Shown: one piece after another, positions 43,988 through 50,024 of the stretch
Layout of the letters: every line of letters starts with the position of its first letter
How positions within the stretch are numbered: position 1 is the stretch's first letter
DNA from: Holospora obtusa F1
GTDB taxonomy: Bacteria; Pseudomonadota; Alphaproteobacteria; Holosporales; Holosporaceae
Reading direction: 5' to 3'
Assembly: GCF_000469665.2 (NCBI RefSeq)
Contig: NZ_AWTR02000048.1
Span: 1-50,024 of the forward strand
DNA: 50,024 bases
Made by a program: the position numbers and the translations under genes
Notes under the pieces: model-generated
Seen by the model: only the letters and a program-made list of their open reading frames with translations
What the model was told of the DNA's origin: nothing
Databases searched by the model: none

Positions 43988-44362
43988 TTATACCCCTTTA
44001 CGAATAATGACGCCGCGTGCCTCAAGCTGTTTGATTGCAGCGATTTTTTGTTCAAGCGTGATGGTGACTGGCCAGACAACGGCGTGATCGGCAAGAATTG
44101 CATCGCGTGTCACAATCACGGCTTTGGTGTTACCACTTGTTGCATCTACCTCAGCAATCAAAGCGCCAAGGGCATTTTGTGTGCCGTCTGTGGCAGCAGG
44201 ATTTAATGCTTTAATCAAATCTGTTTCACTGTCTTGGCCGATAATGGCACCAAGGGCTAGTTTTTGGCCCTGAGCTATAGTTATCTCTTCACGGGAATAA
44301 AGATTAGGAGCTTCAAACTTGAGAAGATCTCCTAAATTGTTTTGTTCTATGGCAACGGTCAT
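43988..44362 (-). CDS. Head decoration protein (lambda gpD-like)
   Basis: A 124-residue gpD-like protein (EEITIAQGQKLALGAIIGQD, then ALGALIAEVDATSGNTKAVI). It stabilises the expanded capsid. It lies three bases before the capsid gene, in the standard D-E order. Confidence 0.85.
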   Translation of the reverse strand: MTVAIEQNNLGDLLKFEAPNLYSREEITIAQGQKLALGAIIGQDSETDLIKALNPAATDGTQNALGALIAEVDATSGNTKAVIVTRDAILADHAVVWPVTITLEQKIAAIKQLEARGVIIRKGV

Positions 44363-44378
44363 TAAGGGTTTCCTCCAT

Positions 44379-45500
44379 TTATGCGGTTAATTTCATGTGA
44401 CTACGAGCTTTAGCAGCTTGAATTACCGGGTTTTCTTGGGGTGTCGGTTCAAGACTCACAGTGCTCAAGATCTCAAGGCCGGTACGATCAGCGAGTAGCT
44501 GCATGAGTTGCTCGCGTGCTTCGTTAACCGGTATATTTTGCTCAAGAAAATCACCCAGTTTTTCGGGCATTTTCGAGAGTTTGCATAAACGAAAAAGCTC
44601 TAAAGCTTCCGTGTGATATTCACTGCGCCCTTGGATTTTGCCTTGGGTAAGTAATTCTTCTGGATTAATGGTCGGTAATGTTTCAGTCATAGCTATGGTC
44701 CTTATAAAAGATTGAGAGGCTGCTTTTTGAATACATTCAGGAAAGGTGAGAATTTCGTCCGCAAGCCCTGTTTGGATGGCATCAAGGCCAAAATAAAGGC
44801 CAGCCTCTGTAGCCTTTACGGCTTCTGTTGTAAGGCCTCGATTACGGGCTACCAGCTCTACAAACATCTCATATAATCTGCTGACTTCACTTTGCAGGGT
44901 TTGCATGGATTCAGAAGTTAACGGCTCATGGGGATTTAAATCATTTTTACGGTTACCGGCAAAAACAGTGGTGTATTTGACGCCTTGTTTTTCATCAAAG
45001 GCACTTTGATCAATATGGCTCGCAATCACGCCAATGCTGCCTACACCAGACGTGCGATTGATAAAAACCTTTTCAGCGCTGGATGCAATGCCGTAAGCGG
45101 CAGAATAGGCCTCATCATTACATACGGCCCAAATGGTTTTTTGACTTCGTGCTTGATAAATAAAATCGGCTAAATCAAACAAGCCACTGGTTTCCCCGCC
45201 GGGACTATTAATGTCGAGCAAAATCGTTTGTACAGCATCATCCGACAAAGCAGCACTGATCTGTTTTTGAATCTCATCATAAGAAGTCATACCCAACATG
45301 CCGTCAAATATCCCAGAACGTTTGGTTAAAATGCCATGAATCGGAATAATGGCCATGCCATTGCTAGCACCCTTTACTAATGATGGCTTTGTAAGTTTTA
45401 AAGCCTTGTTGGATGCCATGTGGGCTGCCAACCACGGGGAGCTGCGAGGCTCAATCATCATCGATTTCATAGCAAATTTTAAGTAAATGTCATTCATCAA
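44379..45500 (-). CDS. S49 prohead protease/scaffold (lambda gpC-like)
   Basis: A 373-residue SppA-type protease. LLDINSPGGETSGLFDLADF holds the conserved SPGG, the nucleophile Ser133 lies in NDEAYSAAYGIAS, and the candidate Lys185 in AGNRKNDLNPHEP. Residues 260-373 are a helical scaffold-like tail. It matures the prohead. It overlaps the portal gene end by 4 bases. Confidence 0.9.
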   Translation of the reverse strand: MMNDIYLKFAMKSMMIEPRSSPWLAAHMASNKALKLTKPSLVKGASNGMAIIPIHGILTKRSGIFDGMLGMTSYDEIQKQISAALSDDAVQTILLDINSPGGETSGLFDLADFIYQARSQKTIWAVCNDEAYSAAYGIASSAEKVFINRTSGVGSIGVIASHIDQSAFDEKQGVKYTTVFAGNRKNDLNPHEPLTSESMQTLQSEVSRLYEMFVELVARNRGLTTEAVKATEAGLYFGLDAIQTGLADEILTFPECIQKAASQSFIRTIAMTETLPTINPEELLTQGKIQGRSEYHTEALELFRLCKLSKMPEKLGDFLEQNIPVNEAREQLMQLLADRTGLEILSTVSLEPTPQENPVIQAAKARSHMKLTA

Positions 45501-46919
45501 AAACCTCGTTTTTTAGGCGGTGTTGTATGCCTTGGGTCGGAATCTAAAACAAACCCGGCTTCATCAGCTCTATTCTTATCTGCAGCAATTTCTTGATCGA
45601 TTTCTTCTGCGTCATAGCCAAGTTCTGAGATCACTTCGCTGCGGCTTTTAAAACCATTACGTACTGCCATTTGTTGTGCTTGTTGATCTTTGAGTAGATC
45701 AACCCAATCAAAATCTTGGGGTATCCATTTTGCATCCTTGATCGAAGTGTCTTTATCTTGAGAAGGTAAGGCGCCAGAGAGTAAAGCCAGTTTAATCCAC
45801 CGATTCCAAACAGGCCGACAAAATTGAAACACCATCACATGATGTTGCAAGGTGGCGCACCGTCTACGAAATTCAATGAGTCCAGCGCGGATGAAGGAAT
45901 AGTTAACGTTAGTCAAATCACCCGTTAGCTGTTCATAGGTAATGCCCATGCCAATGGAAATGGCTCTGAGCTTCTGACGGATAAAGGCTTCGTAATTTGC
46001 GCTAACATCTGAAGGATTAGAAAATTTAACATCTTCACCGGGTTCCAGTAACTGCATGGGTACCAGGCTCAAGTCCGGCAAGGGCCATACCTTGTTCATT
46101 GGCAACCCCTTCACCCATCATGTTGGCTTCAGGATCAAGACGAGTGATAACCCCTGCAAACATAGCAGCCGTTTTCTTGCGCACCAGCTCTGCATCATCA
46201 TATTGATCCAGCTCATAAAGTTTCAGTAATACGCGGCTCAGCCAAGGCTCGCCGCAAATTTGACCAGGACGCAAGGGTTTATACATATGCAGAACTTCAG
46301 AAGGCAGGAATGCGGACAGATTCACCGTTTGAGACAAGCAGTTTTTCACCGAGATGCTCGCGGAACAAATAATAGGCTTCTCTTTGTCCGAGTTTATTAA
46401 ACTCAATTCCGTTTCGAACCATATTGCCTATGGCTAAAATGCGATTCACGGGGGTATCAAGATGTTCGGATTCTAAGGATTGCAGTTACGGATAAGCCAT
46501 CTTCAGGGCGTCTTACACGAAAGCGAACAAAACATTCGCCCCCTTTCTAATCATGCTGCGACAAATAGAGGCTTGTAGACCGTAAAAATCATGAACGCCA
46601 TGGCTATTCCGCTTCAACGCAGCCATAACGCTTGTACCGATTTACGAAACTCAGCATTTTGAGCTTTAGATTGCGGTTTGATACCGGTGCCAACAGCGTT
46701 ACTCACCAGTGTTTCTATAATATTGGAAGCATAAGGATTTTTACGCACCATATCGCGTGCACGGCTACGTAGCGTTTCTAAATGATTCCCAAGAAGGCTG
46801 TTGATGGCGCTATGTTCCGGTTGCCAATAGGTTAAGCGTTTACCAGAACCGGCTGCATCCCAAGCGGAGGCTTTACTTTTGGGGCGTTTGAAGAGTTGTG
46901 CGAATGTTTTAAGTAGCAT
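45497..46919 (-). pseudogene. Lambda-type portal protein, multiply frameshifted
   Basis: The portal sequence can be followed across all three frames. It starts LLKTFAQLFKRPKSKASAWD at 46919, continues as HDFYGLQASICRSMI, KGGECFVRFRVRRPEDGL, LQSLESEHLDTPVNRILAIG, then SEVLHMYKPLRPGQICGEPW, and ends in MQLLEPGEDVKFSNPSDVSA down to 45497. Breaks lie near 46612, 46545, 46487, 46302 and 46057, several in short homopolymers. No one frame is long enough for a functional portal. Either this prophage cannot make heads or this stretch is badly sequenced. Confidence 0.8.
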
Positions 46920-47143
46920 CAGAAAATCTCCTTATGTGTGGCAAAAGTAATGCGTCTTTTTGGGGAAACACCTGCAACTTTAAGCTCTGACTTCATTCGC
47001 TGCCTCAAATTAAGCAAATCGCTCAAGTCAACTTCCGCGTATTTAACGATATGATCGCCATAGGCAACAGAAACCACGCGCTCGCCTTTTTGCAGCTTGG
47101 TAATCGCTAGTTCTATTTGCGCTAAATCATCTTCTGTATACAT
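46919..47143 (-). CDS. Head-tail connector gpW
   Basis: A 74-residue gpW-like protein: MYTEDDLAQIELAITKLQKG, then RVVSVAYGDHIVKYAEVDLS and DLLNLRQRM. This is the classic lambda gpW pattern. It sits between terminase and portal genes, as in lambda. Confidence 0.9.
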   Translation of the reverse strand: MYTEDDLAQIELAITKLQKGERVVSVAYGDHIVKYAEVDLSDLLNLRQRMKSELKVAGVSPKRRITFATHKEIF

Positions 47144-47149
47144 GGTGTT

Positions 47150-49024
47150 CTATCCCATAAAACGGCTTCTGACCACACGTGGCCTTCCTTGCGACTTTGT
47201 TTGACGCATAGGTTCACTTGGAAGGTTATATTCAGGATTAGGAGATTTTTTGTATCCCATCAGACTTTTCCATTTATTTTCATTCCAGCGATCTGCACCA
47301 ATAGCAATGGCAGCAGCTCTGGCATAGACTCGACAATCCAGAGCTTCATTACGTTCACGGATTTTTTGCCACTCGCGTTTTGGATAGCCTTTGCTAATTT
47401 TGGTCACCAATTGCTCGGCGGTAAGCTGCTTAAAATATTCAGGCCCGTAAGCTGGGAAATGGCAATACCCCCCAGGGAATCCTTCATCAGTTTGTGAAAG
47501 TTTGAGCACGTGATACAGCTCTGACTTTAAAACAGAGACACCAATCGGCCAGAGTTTGGCGCCACGTCTGAGTTTTTGCCCTAAAATGGTGACGTCCACA
47601 CGGCTTGGTGCACCCACTGGCACTAAGGCTTTGTCGATACCTTTAACAGCCATCACACAACCCGGTGTTTGGCTACGGATCCATCCATAAACTTCTTGAG
47701 TGGCATACCCAGCATCCACAGCGATCATACTGATGGGGCGCTCTAATCCATCTTCGCTGGGGAATAAAGTGCTCATCAAAGCAGATAAATGTTGCCATGT
47801 AGAAGCTTTACCGGGGTCACCCTCAAAGACCTGATAATCAACAGACCAGCTTTCGCGTTTTTGACCCCATGCAACAATTTCAACTTCAATACGGTCTTTT
47901 TGTACGTCAACACCAGCAGTCAGAACTAGCCCACCGAAAGGTACAACGCCAATCGGATAGTTCTCTGTACGTTCAAACAAGCGCTGCCAATCGGGAGCTT
48001 CACCTTTGTCGACCCAAGTTTCACCCAAAGTCGTGTTAACCCAAACTTTCAGCAGCTGCTCATTATCCTTGGCATGTAAGAAATTCTGGGCCGCTTGTCC
48101 CCAGCTTAGCCATCCAACCGGGCTATAAAGGCTTGAGAGATGAAATCCCGCAATCTTACTATTGCACTCGTTAGCAGATCGCCACTCGCCGTTGGCTAAC
48201 ATCCAGGTTTTTTGATGATTATAGATTTTTTCTTCGCAAGAGATGCAGACATAATAGGCATTGAGCGGATCATCCTCCCATTTGACTTGAGGCCATTTTA
48301 GAATTTGAAAGGTATGACAATGTGGACATGGTACCCAGTAGTAGCGTTGATCGGAGGCTTCAAATTCGCGTTCAATACGGCTTAAGCCTTGAATGGTAGG
48401 CGTTGAGACTAACAAAATTTTACGACGGGCAAAGGTGGCGGTACGTTGAATAGCGAGGGAGACAGGATCACCTTCGCCGTCAGCATCGCCAGGATAGGCA
48501 TCAATTTCATCTAAAAACAAATAGCGCACAGGCATAGAGCGCAAACCCACAGCGCTATTAGCGCCAGTTACCACAACAATACCGCCGGTAAATTCTTTGC
48601 TTTGGACGGTATTGCCTGAATCCCGAGATCGTGGGTCTTTAACTTTATCGCGAAGAGCTGGTGTGTCATCAATCAGTGGCGCTAAACGCCCTTTAGACCA
48701 GCGTTTACCCATTTCAACAGTGGGCTGAACGACCAGCATAGGACCAGGCGCTTGATCAATAATGTAACCAATCCAGTTATTGCCAGCTTCCGTCCCACCA
48801 ATTTGAGCGCCTTTCATAAAAATCACTTTTTCAACAGGTGATGATGGCGATAGTGCATCCATGATTTCTTTAAGATAAGGCGTGCGTTCAGTGCGCCATC
48901 TGCCGGGTTCAGAGGATGCGGTTTGCGATAACATACGAAATCCATCCGCCCACTCAGAAACTTTGAGTAGTGGATCAGGCCGAAGCCCCGTATTAAAACT
49001 CATGTGGTAAGGCTTACACGTCAC
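47150..49024 (-). CDS. Large terminase subunit (GpA)
   Basis: A 624-residue terminase of the lambda gpA family. The ATPase part has the Walker A-like MKGAQIGGTEAGNN (residues 70-83) and Walker B RYLFLDEIDAYPGD (167-180). A zinc-finger-like CPHC...CISC pair follows, then the nuclease domain begins at LTAGVDVQKDRIEVEIVAWG with the first catalytic Asp. The frame is intact. It overlaps the small subunit gene by 11 bases. Confidence 0.9.
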   Translation of the reverse strand: MTCKPYHMSFNTGLRPDPLLKVSEWADGFRMLSQTASSEPGRWRTERTPYLKEIMDALSPSSPVEKVIFMKGAQIGGTEAGNNWIGYIIDQAPGPMLVVQPTVEMGKRWSKGRLAPLIDDTPALRDKVKDPRSRDSGNTVQSKEFTGGIVVVTGANSAVGLRSMPVRYLFLDEIDAYPGDADGEGDPVSLAIQRTATFARRKILLVSTPTIQGLSRIEREFEASDQRYYWVPCPHCHTFQILKWPQVKWEDDPLNAYYVCISCEEKIYNHQKTWMLANGEWRSANECNSKIAGFHLSSLYSPVGWLSWGQAAQNFLHAKDNEQLLKVWVNTTLGETWVDKGEAPDWQRLFERTENYPIGVVPFGGLVLTAGVDVQKDRIEVEIVAWGQKRESWSVDYQVFEGDPGKASTWQHLSALMSTLFPSEDGLERPISMIAVDAGYATQEVYGWIRSQTPGCVMAVKGIDKALVPVGAPSRVDVTILGQKLRRGAKLWPIGVSVLKSELYHVLKLSQTDEGFPGGYCHFPAYGPEYFKQLTAEQLVTKISKGYPKREWQKIRERNEALDCRVYARAAAIAIGADRWNENKWKSLMGYKKSPNPEYNLPSEPMRQTKSQGRPRVVRSRFMG

Positions 49025-49484
49025 GGCTTAATTCCTCCAAAGCAGTTCGGATTTCTTGCAGCAGTACCTCGTGAATTTTGTGGGCATCATCAATGGAAGC
49101 AAGCAATGAGGCTACTCGGTCAGGGATATTCATCAAACTATCACGAACGATTCTGGCCTTGTTAAAAGCAGCTACTTTGACGTCTTCTACTGAAACCAGT
49201 TCACCAATTTCTGCTTTGGCGCGGGCTTCAAGCAGCTTGCCCCGTTCCATTTCATTTTTGATGCGGGTTTTAAGGAGAAGCGTTGAAAGCTCAGTTACAT
49301 CAGAGGTATTTTTACGACGTTGTGGTTGGTTTGGATCACGTAAGGCAGCAATTGCGGCATCTGCTTGTTCAACATCCACAAGGCCATCAACCAGTTGAAT
49401 GACGCCACTTTGCACCAGCTGTCCCGCATATTGTCTTGAAAATCCATGTCGCTTTGCCCACTGCGATTGCTTGATAAGTTCCAT
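49014..49484 (-). CDS. Small terminase subunit (Nu1-like)
   Basis: A 156-residue protein with an N-terminal winged HTH (KQSQWAKRHGFSRQYAGQLV) and a helical C-terminal part (LLLKTRIKNEMERGKLLEAR), typical of Nu1-type packaging subunits that recognise the phage DNA. It is the first gene of the head module in the window. Confidence 0.8.
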   Translation of the reverse strand: MELIKQSQWAKRHGFSRQYAGQLVQSGVIQLVDGLVDVEQADAAIAALRDPNQPQRRKNTSDVTELSTLLLKTRIKNEMERGKLLEARAKAEIGELVSVEDVKVAAFNKARIVRDSLMNIPDRVASLLASIDDAHKIHEVLLQEIRTALEELSRDV

Positions 49485-49489
49485 AGAAC

Positions 49490-49924
49490 CTACATTTCAA
49501 TATGGCATGCACACAATTCATCAAAAGTTTGGCTGGTTTTAGCATGCACAGCCTGACGCTTAGTGTAGGATTGCCAGCGCTTTATGATGGTATCAATGTA
49601 TTTAGGATCAAGCTCAATCATGCGGCAGCGACGTTTTGAATGTTCTGCAGCCATCAAGGTTGTGCCGGAACCACCAAAGGGATCAAGAACGATATCGCCA
49701 GGCTTGCTGCTGTTAGTAATAGCCCGCTCCATGAGCGCCACTGGCTTCATGGTGGGATGCAAATCATTCGCATTTGGCTTATCGATAAACCAAACATCGC
49801 CTTGGTCCCTGGCACCACACCAATGACGTTCAGCACCTTCACGCCAACCATAAAGAATAGGCTCATATTGCCGTTGATAATCGGCTCTGCCTAAAGAAAA
49901 ATGATTCTTCGCCCAAATTAGGAT
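49490..49924 (-). pseudogene. Phage DNA adenine methyltransferase, truncated by an IS
   Basis: The frame reads, from the IS boundary, ILIWAKNHFSLGRADYQRQY, then EPILYGWREGAERHWCGARD, LHPTMKPVALMERAI and DIVLDPFGGSGTTLMAAEHS. This is the C-terminal 145 residues of a ParB-linked or stand-alone beta-type methyltransferase, with the SAM-binding DPFGGSGTT intact. Sequence similarity stops at 49924, where the IS end begins, so the N-terminus with the catalytic DPPY motif is cut off. Confidence 0.8.
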
Positions 49925-50024
49925 CTGATGTTACGCAGCAATAGTTGATTTTTGCTTGAAATAATCATATTTTTCATCCGTAAGTTTTTAAGGACAAAAA
50001 ATGAAACTGGATCTTCTTGATATG
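49925..50024 (+). mobile_element. IS 5' end (right edge)
   Basis: The sequence from CTGATGTTACGCAGC onward matches the reverse complement of 331-429. A ribosome-binding AAGGA precedes ATG 50001, which starts MKLDLLDM, the transposase N-terminus. The element runs off the window, so its length and other end are unseen. Confidence 0.75.

Noticed and set aside
1-50024. CRISPR arrays, tRNA or rRNA genes
   Set aside because: No regularly spaced direct repeats, cloverleaf-like sequences or conserved rRNA stretches were noticed on reading; a tRNA scan was not run.

Overview
The window is AT-rich bacterial chromosomal DNA. Protein styles (Fic with HTH, APH(6)-like kinase, TspO, AraC-GyrI, ABC-F, dense GNAT and phosphotransferase families) suggest a gammaproteobacterium. 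My best guess is a Legionellales-type genome, but this rests on family recognition and not on any search. No rRNA, tRNA or CRISPR array was seen.

Layout: (a) 1-429 is a rearranged insertion-sequence (IS) fragment. The same IS 5' end returns in inverted orientation at 49925-50024. (b) 430-1196 is gene-free and ends in a strong promoter with repeated CGATAATA-type operators before a Fic-HTH gene. (c) 2388-5723 carries, on the + strand, a frameshifted GNAT, an APH(6)-like kinase, a DUF2975/XRE pair and an exported alpha/beta hydrolase. (d) 17222 down to 5766 is a tightly packed minus-strand block headed by a MarR regulator. Most junctions are 4-base ATGA overlaps or short gaps. It encodes a broken chloramphenicol-phosphotransferase-like protein, a four-domain GNAT-nucleotidyltransferase-GNAT-NTF2 fusion, a signal-peptidase homologue with Cys in place of the catalytic Ser, a NUDIX enzyme, several GNATs, a GNAT-APH fusion, a phosphotransferase, a HAD enzyme, a methyltransferase, a short TspO and an AraC-GyrI regulator. 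(e) 17426-22936 runs on the + strand: an SDR relic, an SDR, a membrane protein, GrpB-GNAT and GNAT-GNAT fusions, a MerR-TipAS regulator with a classic 19-bp-spacer promoter, a cyclase and a small ATPase. (f) 22933-25506 holds a divergent LysE/Lrp pair around a perfect palindrome, then an ABC-F gene interrupted at an A9 tract.

(g) 25681-49924 is the late region of a prophage read right to left. A lambda-type head module (terminase, gpW, portal, S49 protease, gpD, gpE) is joined to a P2-type contractile tail module in near-canonical order (V, PAAR, W, J, I, fibre genes, FI, FII, E/E', T, U, X, D). Lysis genes (muramidase, holin, nested spanins) come last. Integrase, repressor and replication genes are not in the window and would lie beyond the right-hand IS, which cuts a DNA methyltransferase gene.

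The prophage mixes intact genes with damaged ones: portal with about five indels, single frameshifts in the muramidase and tape measure, and an amber codon in a DUF4815 tail protein. It is either decaying or the assembly carries indel errors. Two frame changes look functional, not broken: the E/E' tail chaperone site T_TTT_TTG, and possibly A_AAA_AAC in the tail fibre.

The most interesting unit is the MarR-headed operon. It looks like a collected set of small-molecule-modifying enzymes, with unusual multi-domain fusions and three kinds of drug-sensing regulator within 16 kb.
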